DNA of 64,000 bases, taken from positions 248,001-312,000 of the forward strand of contig NZ_JMQN01000018.1 of the NCBI RefSeq assembly GCF_000705555.1. The letters run 5' to 3'. A program made the position numbers and the translations under genes. This document shows positions 11,968 through 22,375 of the stretch, piece after piece. The DNA is from Marinobacterium lacunae (GTDB lineage: Bacteria > Pseudomonadota > Gammaproteobacteria > Pseudomonadales > Balneatricaceae). The stretch's first letter is position 1. Each line of letters starts with the position of its first letter. The notes under the pieces were generated by a model, which did not search any database, was not told where the DNA came from, and was given only the letters and a program-made list of their open reading frames with translations.

Positions 11968-14900
11968 TCAGCGCTCGAAGCGCAGTTTGACACGGTCGTT
12001 TCCGAACTGTTCCTTCAGTGCCAGAATCAACTCATCGCTGGCACGAATGCGCCAGTTCTCACCAAACTTCAATGGTCCTTCGGCATCGTCACGCCGGTAC
12101 CGCATGATGATAGGCAAGCCGCCTTCACTCAAGCGCTCGCGTTTAAGCGTTTCAGCCAACATCTTCAACGTCTGCCGACCGAAATCCTGCTGCATACACT
12201 GGATCTCGACACTGCTGGCATACTGAGACCTGGCATCGGCGATACTGAGCACCTTGCTGCCGCGTACTTTCAGGCCGCCGTTGTAGTCATCCGTTGCAAT
12301 CTCACCCTCGACGATCAGCACCACATCCTTGGCAATCAGCGTTCTGGCCGCCTCATAGGCCTCACCGAACATCGTCACTTCCATCCGTGCACTGCGGTCA
12401 TCAAGGGTAATAAAACAGAGCGGATCGCCTTTTTTGGTCTTTTTCATGCGCAGATCCACAACCAGACCCGCCATCTTCTGGCTGCGTCCGCGCGCCGGCT
12501 GCAACTCGACAAGCTTTTTGCTGACAAAATGTCGCAGCTCGGATTCATACTCATCTATGGGGTGACCGGTGACATATAGACCCAGCGTCTCTTTCTCCCC
12601 CTGCAGGCGCTCCTTGTCGGTCCATTCACGCGCCCGGCGGAAATTCTCGTAGGGATCGGTCTCGGTTTGTGCCTCCATTTCGCCAAACAGGTCGAAGATA
12701 CCCGAATCCTGATTGTGCGCATCCTGATCAGCAGCTTTCAATGCCGCCGAGATTGCATCCCACAAAATCGCACGATGCGCTCCGAGACTGTCCAACGCAC
12801 CACAACGGATGAGCGCCTCAAGGACACGCTTGTTCAGACGTTTGGTGCCAACACGTTTACAGAAGTCGAACAGGTCGCTAAACGGCCCACCTTCAGCGCG
12901 GGCCTGCACGATCGCTTCAACAGGGCCTTCCCCGACCCCCTTGATCGCACCAAGGCCATAGATGATTTCATTCTTCTCGTTGACCGCGAACTTGTATTCA
13001 CCGTCATTAACATCGGGCAGACGAACCGTCAGCCCCATCTGCCTGCACTCTTCAATGAAGATCACCACCTTGTCGGTGTTCTGCATATCCGAGGACATCA
13101 CCGCCGCCATAAACTGCGCGGGGTAATGCTGTTTCAACCAGGCGGTCTGATAGGACACCAGCGCATAAGCCGCAGAGTGAGACTTGTTGAAGCCATAGCC
13201 TGCAAACTTTTCCACCAGGTCAAAGATGTTGCCCGCCAGATCGGCATCGATACCGTTATTCCGACTCCCTTCGAGGAAGGAGCTGCGCTGCTTGGCCATC
13301 TCCTCGGGTTTTTTCTTACCCATGGCTCGGCGCAGCATATCCGCACCGCCGAGTGTGTAGCCGGCCATTACCTGCGCTATCTGCATCACCTGTTCCTGAT
13401 AGAGGATGATGCCGTAGGTAGGCTCCAGCACCGGCTGCAAAGAATCGAGCTGGTAATCCGGATGCGGCCAAGCCATCTCGGCGCGACCATGCTTACGGTT
13501 GATAAAGTCGTCAACCATGCCCGATTGCAGCGGCCCGGGTCGGAACAGAGCTACAAGTGCGACAATATCCTCGAAGCGGGACGGCTGCAGGCGGCGGATC
13601 AGATCCTTCATCCCGCTGGATTCAAGCTGGAACACGGCCGTCGTCGCGGCGCTCTGCAACAGCTTGAAGGTATCCGGGTCTTCAAGATCGATGGTTTCGA
13701 TCTGCAGCGGCTCTTCGTTTCGACGTTTTTTCTGGGCGTTGATCATCTCCAGCGCCCAATCGATGATGGTCAGCGTACGCAGACCCAGGAAGTCGAACTT
13801 AACCAGCCCCGCCTCTTCGACATCGTTCTTGTCGAACTGCGTAACGAGGCCGTGCCCCTCTTCGTCACAGTATGTCGCGGCGAAATCGGTCAGCTTGGTC
13901 GGCGCAATTACCACACCGCCGGCGTGTTTGCCGACGTTACGGGTAATACCCTCAAGCTTGTACGCCATCTCCATGATCTCTTGCGCTTCTTCGCTCGCCT
14001 CGACGAACTCGCGCAACTGCGGCTCCTGCTCCCAGGCTTTGGAGAGCGTCATCCCAACTTCGAACGGAATCAGCTTGGACAGGCGGTCAGCCAAACCGAA
14101 AGGCTTGCCTTGAACACGCGCCACATCTCGCACCACCGCTTTCGCTGCCATGGTGCCGTAAGTGATGATCTGAGACACCGCGTCACGGCCATACTTTTGG
14201 GCCACATAATCGATGACGCGATCTCGGTTATCCATGCAGAAGTCGATATCGAAGTCGGGCATGGATACACGTTCAGGGTTCAGGAAGCGTTCGAACAGCA
14301 GATCGTATTCCAGAGGATCGAGGTCGGTGATCTTCAGTGCATAGGCCACCAGGGAGCCCGCACCCGACCCTCGTCCCGGCCCCACTGGTATACCGTTCTC
14401 CTTGCCCCACTTGATGAAGTCCATCACGATGAGGAAGTAACCGGGGAAACCCATCTGAATAATGATATCGAGCTCGAAATCGAGCCGTTCGTCGTAGGGT
14501 TTTCGAATCGCCGCGAAATCGGGCGCGTTGACGTCGTAGAGAAACGCCAGCCGCTCCTCCAGCCCCTGGCGCGACACATACCGGAAGTAGTCGTCCATCA
14601 GGATCCCTTCCGGGATCGGGAAACGAGGCAGATAGTAGGTGCCCAGTTCTATTTCAATATTGCAGCGACGCGCAATCTCGACGGTATTCGCCAGCGCACT
14701 GGGAATATCGGAAAACAGCTCGGCCATCTCCGCCTGACTACGGAAGTACTGCTGATCGGAGTAGTTACGCGGCCGAGTCGGATCCTCCAGTGTGCGGCTC
14801 ATGTTGATGCAGGTACGCGCCTCATGGGCCTCGAAGTCATCGGCCTTGATGAACATCACCTCGTTGGTTGCCACCAAGGGGCAGCCGATTTCGCGGGCCA

Positions 14901-15468
14901 ACTCAACACTGGCATGCAACAGCGCCTCGTCACCGGTACGCCCGGTACGCTGGATCTCAAGGTAGAAACTGTCCGGGAAGACGCCCATCCACTCACGGGC
15001 AATCGCCGCCGCTTCGCCATTCTCAGCCAGAAGTGCACGCCCGACCTCGCCAAGGCGAGCACCCGACAGTGCGATCAACCCTTCGGCCTTTTCCTTGATC
15101 CACTCCCGTTTTACCAGCGCACGCTCAGGGTCTATCCCCTGCCCTTCGGCGTAGGCTCTTGAAACCAGCTCCATCAGGTTGCGATAGCCCTTGCCGGTAC
15201 GCACCAGAAGGGTCAGACGGAAGGGTTCACCTTCAGGATCCAGCTCGTTCTGAACCCACAGATCGACACCGCACACCGGCTTGATACCCGCGCCGAGAGC
15301 CGCTTTGTAAAACTTGACCAGCGCGAACAGATTGGTCTGATCCGTCATGCCTACCGCTGGCATACCGTCCGCCGCGGCGGCCTTGACCAACTCTTTGATT
15401 CGGACCAGACCATCGAACAGGGAATACTCAGTATGCACCCGCAGGTGAACATAATTGGCAACTGACAT
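11968..15468 (-). CDS. dnaE: DNA polymerase III subunit alpha
   Basis: A 1166-residue replicative polymerase, very close to the E. coli length of 1160. From the N-terminus it has a PHP domain (HLRVHTEYSLFDG), the polymerase core with the catalytic aspartates in MPDFDIDFCMD (about residue 400), the thumb and fingers region (GRGSGAGSLVAYAL, KFAGYGFNKSHSAAYALVSYQ), a helix-hairpin-helix region and an OB-fold (VVDLRMKKTKKGDPLCFITLDD) before the C-terminal tau-binding tail. It is separated from rnhB by only three bases. A long antisense open frame over this gene is a codon-bias shadow. Confidence 0.98.
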   Translation of the reverse strand: MSVANYVHLRVHTEYSLFDGLVRIKELVKAAAADGMPAVGMTDQTNLFALVKFYKAALGAGIKPVCGVDLWVQNELDPEGEPFRLTLLVRTGKGYRNLMELVSRAYAEGQGIDPERALVKREWIKEKAEGLIALSGARLGEVGRALLAENGEAAAIAREWMGVFPDSFYLEIQRTGRTGDEALLHASVELAREIGCPLVATNEVMFIKADDFEAHEARTCINMSRTLEDPTRPRNYSDQQYFRSQAEMAELFSDIPSALANTVEIARRCNIEIELGTYYLPRFPIPEGILMDDYFRYVSRQGLEERLAFLYDVNAPDFAAIRKPYDERLDFELDIIIQMGFPGYFLIVMDFIKWGKENGIPVGPGRGSGAGSLVAYALKITDLDPLEYDLLFERFLNPERVSMPDFDIDFCMDNRDRVIDYVAQKYGRDAVSQIITYGTMAAKAVVRDVARVQGKPFGLADRLSKLIPFEVGMTLSKAWEQEPQLREFVEASEEAQEIMEMAYKLEGITRNVGKHAGGVVIAPTKLTDFAATYCDEEGHGLVTQFDKNDVEEAGLVKFDFLGLRTLTIIDWALEMINAQKKRRNEEPLQIETIDLEDPDTFKLLQSAATTAVFQLESSGMKDLIRRLQPSRFEDIVALVALFRPGPLQSGMVDDFINRKHGRAEMAWPHPDYQLDSLQPVLEPTYGIILYQEQVMQIAQVMAGYTLGGADMLRRAMGKKKPEEMAKQRSSFLEGSRNNGIDADLAGNIFDLVEKFAGYGFNKSHSAAYALVSYQTAWLKQHYPAQFMAAVMSSDMQNTDKVVIFIEECRQMGLTVRLPDVNDGEYKFAVNEKNEIIYGLGAIKGVGEGPVEAIVQARAEGGPFSDLFDFCKRVGTKRLNKRVLEALIRCGALDSLGAHRAILWDAISAALKAADQDAHNQDSGIFDLFGEMEAQTETDPYENFRRAREWTDKERLQGEKETLGLYVTGHPIDEYESELRHFVSKKLVELQPARGRSQKMAGLVVDLRMKKTKKGDPLCFITLDDRSARMEVTMFGEAYEAARTLIAKDVVLIVEGEIATDDYNGGLKVRGSKVLSIADARSQYASSVEIQCMQQDFGRQTLKMLAETLKRERLSEGGLPIIMRYRRDDAEGPLKFGENWRIRASDELILALKEQFGNDRVKLRFER

Positions 15469-15471
15469 CGG

Positions 15472-16089
15472 TTACTCCATGTTCAGTGTACGTTTGGCGT
15501 CCAGCACCCGCCGTACAGGCGCAAAGCTGCGCCGATACTCCGGCAGTACGCCATACTCTTCAATAGCCGCCAGATGGGCTTTGGTCGGGTAGCCCTTATG
15601 ACTGTCAAACCCGTATTGCGGATGCCGCTCGTGCAATACCAGCATTTCACGGTCACGGTAGACCTTGGCCAGAATAGAAGCGGCACTTATCGCTTCTATC
15701 AACAGGTCGCCCTTGATGACAGGCTCGGCCGGACAGGGCAGCTCTGGACACCGGTTACCATCCACCATCGCATATTCAGGCTGAGGGGTCAGTGCCAGCA
15801 CCGCCCGTCGCATCGCCAGCATACTGGCATGCAGGATATTCAGCTCATCGATTTCAGCAGGCGATGCGCTTTGTATTGACCAGGCCAGCGCCTTGTCCTG
15901 GATCTCAACAAACAAACGCTCTCGCTTCGCTGCACTGAGCTTTTTGGAGTCGGTAAGACCGGCAATCGGCCTCGCCGGATCGAGAATAACCGCAGCTGCT
16001 ACCACATTGCCGACCAGCGGCCCGCGGCCAACCTCGTCCACCCCCGCGACAAGCTCTGACGGTGCGAAATCAAATGCTCCGTTTTGCAC
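15472..16089 (-). CDS. rnhB: Ribonuclease HII
   Basis: About 205 residues. It removes RNA, including single ribonucleotides, from RNA-DNA hybrids. I prefer the GTG start at 16089 because GGAGG stands six bases upstream and the N-terminus (about 15 residues before [13 protein letters not shown]) then matches the family; the frame is open 15 codons further into lpxB. The catalytic acids are visible in AGVDEVGRG, in [11 protein letters not shown] (the substrate-contact block) and in YAMVDGNR, with a further Asp in AKVYRDREM. It overlaps the end of lpxB by about 20 bases and is followed directly by dnaE, a common arrangement. Confidence 0.94.
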   Translation of the reverse strand: MQNGAFDFAPSELVAGVDEVGRGPLVGNVVAAAVILDPARPIAGLTDSKKLSAAKRERLFVEIQDKALAWSIQSASPAEIDELNILHASMLAMRRAVLALTPQPEYAMVDGNRCPELPCPAEPVIKGDLLIEAISAASILAKVYRDREMLVLHERHPQYGFDSHKGYPTKAHLAAIEEYGVLPEYRRSFAPVRRVLDAKRTLNME

Positions 16090-17239
16090 TCCGTCCCTCC
16101 AGCAGTTCAGACACGGCGTCCGCAGCGCGTTCACTGGCGTTCTGACGAAGCTCGTCCCCTATTTGGGTAAACACACGGTCGATGCGTGCGCGATAATCCG
16201 AATCCTCGAGTGCGTTCAAGACAAGCGGCCCCAAAATGTCAGGCGTCACCCGCTCTTGCAGCACCTCAGGCACCATCTCTTCGCCAGCCAGAACATTGGG
16301 CAGCGAGATCCAGCGACTTTTGATCATGCGCGAATAGATCGCATAGGTTAGCCCCGCCATCCGATAGGCCACCACCATAGGTTTGCGTAGCAGGCACGCT
16401 TCAAGGGTTGCCGTACCTGAAGCGATGAGAATCGCATCGGACACAGCCATCACCTCGCGGGAGCCTTTCAATACAAGCTGTAGGTTGAGATCTGCAAAGT
16501 CCGCATCGATCAACTCGCGCAGCTGCTGATACCGCCGCTCATTCGCCGCTGGCAGCACGAAATGCAGATCGGCGCGCTTGGATTGAAGCCAGCGAGCCGT
16601 TTCTAGGAAGGGCCTTGCAAGGTATTTGATTTCGCTGCCTCGACTGCCCGGCAACAATGCAACCAACTGAGCTTCGGCGGGGATGTCCGATCGGTAGGCC
16701 AAACGGGCCGCTTCCATGTCCAACTGCCGGGGTATGAGATCCGCCAGCGGATGTCCGACATAGCGCAGATTCTGCTGCGTGGGTGTGTAGACCTCTGCCT
16801 CAAACGGAAAAAGCGTCAGCAGCAGGTCTGTCGACTGCTTGATCTTGAAAATGCGCTTTCGCTTCCAGGCCCAAACCGACGGACTGACATAATGAACGGT
16901 TGGGATACCCGCTGCCTTGAGCTTACGCTCCATGCCCAGAGTAAAATCAGGCGCGTCAATACCGATAAACAGGTCGGGAGGATTGTCGATAAAGTGCTGG
17001 ACCAGACGCTTGCGCGCCCGCAGCAGCTCGGGAACTCTACCTAGGACCTCAACAAGGCCCATAACGGAAAGCCGCTCCAACGGGTAAAGGCTTTTACAGC
17101 CGGCGTCGAGCATAAGCTCGCCACCGATCCCTTCGAATTCAATCTGTGGGTAACGCGCTTGCAAAGCGCGCATAAGGCCGGCGCCCAGAATATCTCCGGA
17201 CGCCTCTCCCGCCACGATACCGACTCGCACCACCTGCAT
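16070..17239 (-). CDS. lpxB: Lipid-A-disaccharide synthase
   Basis: A 389-residue peripheral-membrane GT19 glycosyltransferase joining lipid X and UDP-diacylglucosamine during lipid A synthesis. Signatures are the N-terminal [17 protein letters not shown], the [16 protein letters not shown] block, the [12 protein letters not shown] segment and the nucleotide-binding [21 protein letters not shown] near the C-terminus. It lies eight bases after lpxA and overlaps rnhB, continuing the lpxD-fabZ-lpxA-lpxB operon. Confidence 0.97.
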   Translation of the reverse strand: MQVVRVGIVAGEASGDILGAGLMRALQARYPQIEFEGIGGELMLDAGCKSLYPLERLSVMGLVEVLGRVPELLRARKRLVQHFIDNPPDLFIGIDAPDFTLGMERKLKAAGIPTVHYVSPSVWAWKRKRIFKIKQSTDLLLTLFPFEAEVYTPTQQNLRYVGHPLADLIPRQLDMEAARLAYRSDIPAEAQLVALLPGSRGSEIKYLARPFLETARWLQSKRADLHFVLPAANERRYQQLRELIDADFADLNLQLVLKGSREVMAVSDAILIASGTATLEACLLRKPMVVAYRMAGLTYAIYSRMIKSRWISLPNVLAGEEMVPEVLQERVTPDILGPLVLNALEDSDYRARIDRVFTQIGDELRQNASERAADAVSELLEGRSAKRSI

Positions 17240-17247
17240 AACGACAA

Positions 17248-18018
17248 TCAGCGGATGATGCCGCGAGTAGAGTTACTCAGCGAATCGATCAGCGGCTGCA
17301 CCGCAGGATCTGTTGCGGCCATCTGCTGCAGTTGAGGCAAAGCCTCGGCAACAGTCAGGTTTTTGCGATAGATGATCTTGTATGCCTGACGCAACGTCCG
17401 CAAACTCTCAGGACTGAAGCCTCTGCGGCGCAGGCCTTCCATATTGATGCCGTGGGGCTCTGCAGTATTGCCATTGGCCATCACGTACGCCGGAATATCC
17501 TTCAGCACCACCGTCCCGGCACCGCACATCACATGGGGCCCGATCTGGCAGAACTGGTGTACGGCGGTAAAACCGCCGAGTATGGCGTAATCGCCCAGTT
17601 TTACGTGCCCGGCAAGCGCAGTACTGTTGGCAAGGATACAGTGATCGCCGACGACGCAGTCGTGCGCCACGTGCACATAGGCCATCAGCAGGTTATCACT
17701 GCCGATACGCGTGATACCCTCATCCTGAATCGTGCCACGATGGATGGTACAACCTTCCCGAATGACGTTACGGTCGCCGATGACCAACCGGGTTGGTTCA
17801 CCGTTGTATTTTTTGTCCTGACACTCCTCGCCGACACTGGCGAACTGGAATATGCGATTCCCTTCACCAATAACAGTGGGTCCCTTTATGACCACGTGGG
17901 GACCAATACAGGTACCGGCGCCGATTTCCACATCAGCGCCAATATAGCTCCATGGGCCGACCTCTACATCCTCGGCCAGCTTCGCTCCGGGTTCAACGAT
18001 AGCCTGTGGATGAATCAC
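17248..18018 (-). CDS. lpxA: UDP-N-acetylglucosamine acyltransferase
   Basis: A 256-residue left-handed beta-helix enzyme that transfers a 3-hydroxyacyl chain from ACP to UDP-GlcNAc, the first step of lipid A synthesis. Hexapeptide repeats run from residue 1 to about 185 (IHPQAIVEPGAKL, VGPWSYIGADVEIG and so on). The catalytic region is VHVAHDCVVGDHCILAN with the paired histidines, and a helical C-terminal domain follows (GLRRRGFSPESLRTLRQAYK). Its start directly abuts the fabZ stop codon. Confidence 0.98.
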   Translation of the reverse strand: MIHPQAIVEPGAKLAEDVEVGPWSYIGADVEIGAGTCIGPHVVIKGPTVIGEGNRIFQFASVGEECQDKKYNGEPTRLVIGDRNVIREGCTIHRGTIQDEGITRIGSDNLLMAYVHVAHDCVVGDHCILANSTALAGHVKLGDYAILGGFTAVHQFCQIGPHVMCGAGTVVLKDIPAYVMANGNTAEPHGINMEGLRRRGFSPESLRTLRQAYKIIYRKNLTVAEALPQLQQMAATDPAVQPLIDSLSNSTRGIIR

Positions 18019-18456
18019 TTACACCTTCCTGTCCGCGCAAAGGATGGTAGCCGAGCTGACCGTCTCGCCGTCAACGCTGGAGTTCACTTCGAACTTCCAG
18101 ATACCACGGCGTTCAGAGACCACTTTCGCTTCAAGCTGCAAACGGTCCCCGGGCACTACCGGCCTTTTGAATCTTACGTTGTCCGCCCCTACAAAATAGT
18201 AGATAGATCCGTCCTGCGGTGTTTTATCCATGGTTTTAAAGCCAAGAATACCCGCTGCCTGAGCCATCGCCTCGATAATCAGGACGCCCGGCATGACCGG
18301 ATGATCGGGAAAATGTCCGTTAAAGAACGGCTCGTTCACAGTGACATTTTTGTATGCCACTATTGATTCACCGGGCTTGAGATCCACCACACGGTCCACC
18401 AGCAGAAACGGGTAGCGGTGGGGCAGATATTCCCGGATTTCCTTAACATCCATCAT
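18019..18456 (-). CDS. fabZ: 3-hydroxyacyl-ACP dehydratase FabZ
   Basis: A 145-residue hot-dog-fold dehydratase of fatty-acid elongation. I start at the first of two adjacent ATG codons before [22 protein letters not shown]; the frame is open upstream, but that sequence belongs to lpxD. The catalytic His is in LPHRYPF and the Glu in [17 protein letters not shown]. Its position inside the lpx operon between lpxD and lpxA is the standard one; it and LpxA/LpxD compete for hydroxyacyl-ACP. The start overlaps the lpxD end by 14 bases. Confidence 0.97.
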   Translation of the reverse strand: MMDVKEIREYLPHRYPFLLVDRVVDLKPGESIVAYKNVTVNEPFFNGHFPDHPVMPGVLIIEAMAQAAGILGFKTMDKTPQDGSIYYFVGADNVRFKRPVVPGDRLQLEAKVVSERRGIWKFEVNSSVDGETVSSATILCADRKV

Positions 18457-19504
18457 TGTCTTGACCTTCAATAGAGATATGCTCGAGAGCTTGTTCGAGT
18501 TTACGCACACGCCGGGCCAGCTCATCCAGCTGACGGAATCGCACGACATTGCGCTTCCACTGCTGATGCGGCTCAAGGCCTGTTCCAGATGAGTAAGCAC
18601 CCGGGCGGGTAATTGAGCGGCTTACCAACGACATGGCCGTTATGTGGGTACCATCAGCGATCTCGAGATGCCCAGTGATACCGCTCATGCCGGCGACCGT
18701 ACAATGGCGGCCAATTCTAGTGCTTCCCGCAATAGCGGTACAGCCCGCGATTGCAGTGTGCTCGCCTATACGCACGTTGTGCGCAATCTGTATCTGATTG
18801 TCGAGCTTAACGCCTCGCTCTATCCAGGTATCCTCCAGAGCGCCTCGATCTATGGTTGTATTGGCACCGATCTCGACATCGTCACCGATCACAACACCAC
18901 CGAGCTGACAGATCTTTATCCAGCGTTCTTTGTCGTGGGCAAAACCGAACCCATCAGCGCCCAATACAGCACCGCTATGAATCAATACTCGCCGCCCCAC
19001 CCTGACACCTGGGTACAGTGTGACATTGGCCTCGATACGCGTATCGGCCCCAATAACCGAGTCTCGCCCAATAACGGAATTAGCACCGATACTGACACCA
19101 GCCTCAACGACAACCCTCTCGCCCAATACCACACCGGGGCCAATCTCCGCGTCATCAGAGACCTGAACCCCTTCTGCCACCTGGGCACTTGGATGGATAC
19201 CGGGACGGACAGCCAGGCGCCAATCAAAAAGGCGGGTCAGCTCTGCAAACGCAAGATACGGATCAGCAACCACGACCGCCACCCCTTGCACATCGGTTTC
19301 ATGCGCATCGGAGACCAGAACGGCTTCCGCATGACTCTCACGCAGCTGCTTCAGGTACCGGCCATTTGCAAAAAAGGACAGCTGGCCGGAGCCAGCTGTC
19401 TGCAACGTTGCCAGGGAGTGGATCACTCGGGCCGGGTCGCCCGAAACACGCCCGCCGACTTTTGCTGCCAGCTCGGACAGCGTGTATCCCCGGTTATTGC
19501 TCAT
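18443..19504 (-). CDS. lpxD: UDP-3-O-(3-hydroxyacyl)glucosamine N-acyltransferase
   Basis: A 353-residue lipid A enzyme adding the second hydroxyacyl chain. It has an N-terminal uridine-binding domain ([30 protein letters not shown]), then about nine turns of left-handed beta-helix hexapeptides (residues ~100-290, with [25 protein letters not shown] including the conserved region around the active site, and [13 protein letters not shown] with the catalytic His), and a C-terminal helix. Three bases separate it from skp. Confidence 0.97.
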   Translation of the reverse strand: MSNNRGYTLSELAAKVGGRVSGDPARVIHSLATLQTAGSGQLSFFANGRYLKQLRESHAEAVLVSDAHETDVQGVAVVVADPYLAFAELTRLFDWRLAVRPGIHPSAQVAEGVQVSDDAEIGPGVVLGERVVVEAGVSIGANSVIGRDSVIGADTRIEANVTLYPGVRVGRRVLIHSGAVLGADGFGFAHDKERWIKICQLGGVVIGDDVEIGANTTIDRGALEDTWIERGVKLDNQIQIAHNVRIGEHTAIAGCTAIAGSTRIGRHCTVAGMSGITGHLEIADGTHITAMSLVSRSITRPGAYSSGTGLEPHQQWKRNVVRFRQLDELARRVRKLEQALEHISIEGQDNDGC

Positions 19505-19507
19505 CGA

Positions 19508-20005
19508 TTACTGCTTGTTCAACTGCTCAACAACACTCTGGGTAATATCCAGCGAAGGCACCACATAGATGGCCGCCTGCTTGTTTACAATCAGGTCGAT
19601 ATCCTGTGCCTTGATCAAACCCTGAATGACCTCATCCAGGCGCGGCTTCATCTCACCAATGAACGTCTGCTCGCGCTGCGTTCGCTGCTGCTGAAGCTCC
19701 TGACCGCGGCGCTGGTATTCACCGAAAGCTTTCTGGAACTGAAGGCGCAACTGCTTCATATCATCATCGGAGCTCAAGCCCGCATTTTTCTGCAGTTTTT
19801 CCTGCAGCGCTCGCGCCTGCTTTTCCAGATCAACCAGTTGTTTTTCGTCATCCGCGAACTCGGATTTCAACTGCTTGCGGAAGTCGCTGGCAGCATCCGA
19901 ACTTAGCAGCGCTCTCTGCACATCCAGCACCACAATTTTACCAGCATGGGCCTGTGCACTGATCAGCAACACCGCAGTTGCGAGCAGGGTTGTCAGTCGT
20001 TTCAT
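19508..20005 (-). CDS. skp: Periplasmic chaperone Skp (OmpH)
   Basis: A 165-residue secreted chaperone for outer-membrane proteins. It has a cleavable signal (LTTLLATAVLLISAQAHAG, cut after about residue 22) followed by IVVLDVQRALLSSDAASDFRKQL, the conserved start of mature OmpH proteins. A long Lys/Gln/Glu-rich alpha-helical stretch (about 50-120) forms the tentacles of the trimer. It lies between bamA and lpxD, nine bases after bamA, and works with BamA in the periplasm. Confidence 0.95.
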   Translation of the reverse strand: MKRLTTLLATAVLLISAQAHAGKIVVLDVQRALLSSDAASDFRKQLKSEFADDEKQLVDLEKQARALQEKLQKNAGLSSDDDMKQLRLQFQKAFGEYQRRGQELQQQRTQREQTFIGEMKPRLDEVIQGLIKAQDIDLIVNKQAAIYVVPSLDITQSVVEQLNKQ

Positions 20006-20014
20006 CGTCTCTCC

Positions 20015-22330
20015 TTAGAAGGTTTGGCCCAGAGCAAACTGGAACATCTCGGTATCGTCGTCAGCGCCATCATTGAGCGGCATCGCTATAGCGATCGACA
20101 GCGGGCCCACAGGCGTCAACCAGCTAAGCCCCAGACCGGCGGAGTAGCGCAGCTCGCCCAGATCGATACCATCGGTACAGTTCTTCTGACCAGTTTTACA
20201 ATCGGTGGAGAATACGTTACCGGCATCCATGAACACCAGAGTACGCCACTCGCTCTTGTCGCCAACAAACGGCGTCGGGAAAATAAACTCGGCACTACCG
20301 GTCAAAATCACGTTACCGCCAAACGGGTCATCATCGGAGCCACCGTCTGTCGGGCCGAGGGAGTTGTTGGTAAAACCTCGAACGCTTTTCAAGCCACCGG
20401 CGTAGAAGTTGCGATAGAACGGGTATTCGTTATCCCCAAGACTATCACCAAAGCCTGCACGGCCTCGCAAACTCGCAATCCAGACCTCATTTTCGTCAAT
20501 CGGCCGGTACCACTTAGCGTTATAAACAGCTCGGTAATAAGTCAGATCGCTTCCTGGCACTGCTATTTGGAAATCAGCCCCTTGCGCGTAACCGCGCGAT
20601 GGGAAGAATCCTCGGTTGAGATGGTTGTCACTCCAGCCAACATTGAAGTTGTAGGTAAGATAATTATCACCCTCATCCTCTACGAACGTTTTGATAAGGG
20701 GCGCCGTGTCTGCGTACAGGTTGATTTCGGTCAGATCCACACCCAAACCGAAATTCAGGCGCTGATAATCATCGATGGGGTAACCGAAGTTCATGCCACC
20801 ACCGATCTCGTTGGTAGTGTAAGAACTAACATCATCTTCGTCGTAGTTACGCTCCCGGTAGTAGGCATTGAAACCGCGACTGACACCGTCCACCGTGTAA
20901 TAGGGGTCTGTGTAGTTAAAGCTATACTCGGTCAGCGTTTCACTGTTGGATAGGTTAAACCCAAATTTGTGACCTGTACCCAGAAAGTTATCCTGCTCGA
21001 TACCTAGCTGGAAGATGATCCCTTCGCTATCGGAGAAGCCAACGCTAGCCGTAAACTGTCCGGAAGGCTGCTCTTCAACCGTGTACTCAAGATCCACCTG
21101 ATCGTCAGTGCCGGGAACCGGGCGCGTTTCCACATTGACGCTTTTGAAATAACCGGTTTTTTCCAGCCGCGTCTTGGAGCGTTCAATCGCCTCACTGGTT
21201 GCGATACCCGCTTCCATCTGCTCCATTTCACGACGCACCACATCATCGGCAGTCAAGGTATTGCCGCGGATGTTGATTCGACGCACATAGGTACGCTTAC
21301 CGGGTTCGATGTAGTAGCGAACGGACAGCGTTCCATCATCATGAATTTCAGGAACGGGGCTTACGTTGGCGAACATGTACCCTTCGTCACCCAACCGGCG
21401 CACGAGACTTTCCTGCGTCTGTGTCATCGCCTTGCGAGAGAAGGTATCACCGTTCTTCAACTTGAACAGCGACTCAAGCTCCTCACGCGGCACCACCAGA
21501 TCACCCGCAACACTGACTTCATTAACGCTGTACTGCTCACCCTCATGAATATTGACGGTGATATAGACATTTTTCTTATCAGGCGTGATCGAAACCTGGG
21601 CAGACTCTATGTCGAAGTTGATGTAGCCGCGATCCATGTAGTAAGAACGCAGACGCTCCAGGTCACCCGACATCTTTTCACGAGAATAACGGTCACTCTT
21701 GGTGTAGAAGGTCCAGAAATTTGGCAGTTTCAACGAGAACAGTTCGGTTAGCTCTTCATCGCTGAAGCGTGTATTACCGACAATGTTGATGTGCTGGATA
21801 GTTGCTTCGCGGCCTTCCGTGATATTGACGTTCAACGCAACACGGTTGCCGGAGAGCGGTTCTACCTCAGTCTTGATATCCGCCCCATAGCGCCCCTGAC
21901 CGACATATACACGCAGCAGATCAAGTCGAATCTGATCCACTGCGGAACGTCGGAATACATCGCCCTCCTGCACACCGGACTGTTTCAATCCCGCACGCAG
22001 GTCTTCTTCTTTAATGAATTTATTACCTTCGATGCGAATCAGCGCCAAAGACGGGCGCTCGTGAAGACTCAGAATCAGGTCATCACCATCACGCAGGATA
22101 TCCACATCATCGAAGTAACCGGAGGCAAAGAGCTCGCGGGTCGCATCGGATAGACGCTGCTGCGTCAGTCGGTCGCCGACATTGACCGGGAAATAGCGAA
22201 AGACGAGGCCAGGCTCAACACGCTGCAGGCCCTCCAGTCGTATATCGTTCACCGTAAACGGAAATTCAGCCGCGTATGCTTGAACTACCCACAAAACCGA
22301 TACAAGTAACAATCCCAGCTTACGTTTCAT
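20015..22330 (-). CDS. bamA: Outer membrane protein assembly factor BamA
   Basis: The central subunit of the BAM complex, 771 residues. A signal peptide ends at AYA-AEF (about residue 21). Five POTRA domains follow (about 22-425; FTVNDIRLEGLQRVEPG begins the first), and then a 16-strand outer-membrane barrel. The barrel carries the conserved lid-loop motif VRGF (in GGLKSVRGFTNNSLGPTDGG) and ends in the terminal phenylalanine of barrel proteins (FALGQTF). A long acidic loop with DGGSDDDPFGG follows the VRGF motif. It is 45 bases downstream of rseP. Confidence 0.97.
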   Translation of the reverse strand: MKRKLGLLLVSVLWVVQAYAAEFPFTVNDIRLEGLQRVEPGLVFRYFPVNVGDRLTQQRLSDATRELFASGYFDDVDILRDGDDLILSLHERPSLALIRIEGNKFIKEEDLRAGLKQSGVQEGDVFRRSAVDQIRLDLLRVYVGQGRYGADIKTEVEPLSGNRVALNVNITEGREATIQHINIVGNTRFSDEELTELFSLKLPNFWTFYTKSDRYSREKMSGDLERLRSYYMDRGYINFDIESAQVSITPDKKNVYITVNIHEGEQYSVNEVSVAGDLVVPREELESLFKLKNGDTFSRKAMTQTQESLVRRLGDEGYMFANVSPVPEIHDDGTLSVRYYIEPGKRTYVRRINIRGNTLTADDVVRREMEQMEAGIATSEAIERSKTRLEKTGYFKSVNVETRPVPGTDDQVDLEYTVEEQPSGQFTASVGFSDSEGIIFQLGIEQDNFLGTGHKFGFNLSNSETLTEYSFNYTDPYYTVDGVSRGFNAYYRERNYDEDDVSSYTTNEIGGGMNFGYPIDDYQRLNFGLGVDLTEINLYADTAPLIKTFVEDEGDNYLTYNFNVGWSDNHLNRGFFPSRGYAQGADFQIAVPGSDLTYYRAVYNAKWYRPIDENEVWIASLRGRAGFGDSLGDNEYPFYRNFYAGGLKSVRGFTNNSLGPTDGGSDDDPFGGNVILTGSAEFIFPTPFVGDKSEWRTLVFMDAGNVFSTDCKTGQKNCTDGIDLGELRYSAGLGLSWLTPVGPLSIAIAMPLNDGADDDTEMFQFALGQTF

Positions 22331-22375
22331 GCTGCAGGTCTTAATTTCCGTATAATGAATTCAGGTCGGGCGCTA

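Noticed and set aside
12667-15162. An 831-codon plus-strand open frame opposite dnaE
   Set aside because: It is wholly antisense to dnaE with no ribosome-binding site and no recognisable domain; it arises from the codon bias of a GC-rich gene. The same holds for long antisense frames over pyrG (8323-9459), leuA (56974-58191), lpxD (18644-19906), lpxA (17332-18366) and bamA (19946-20953).
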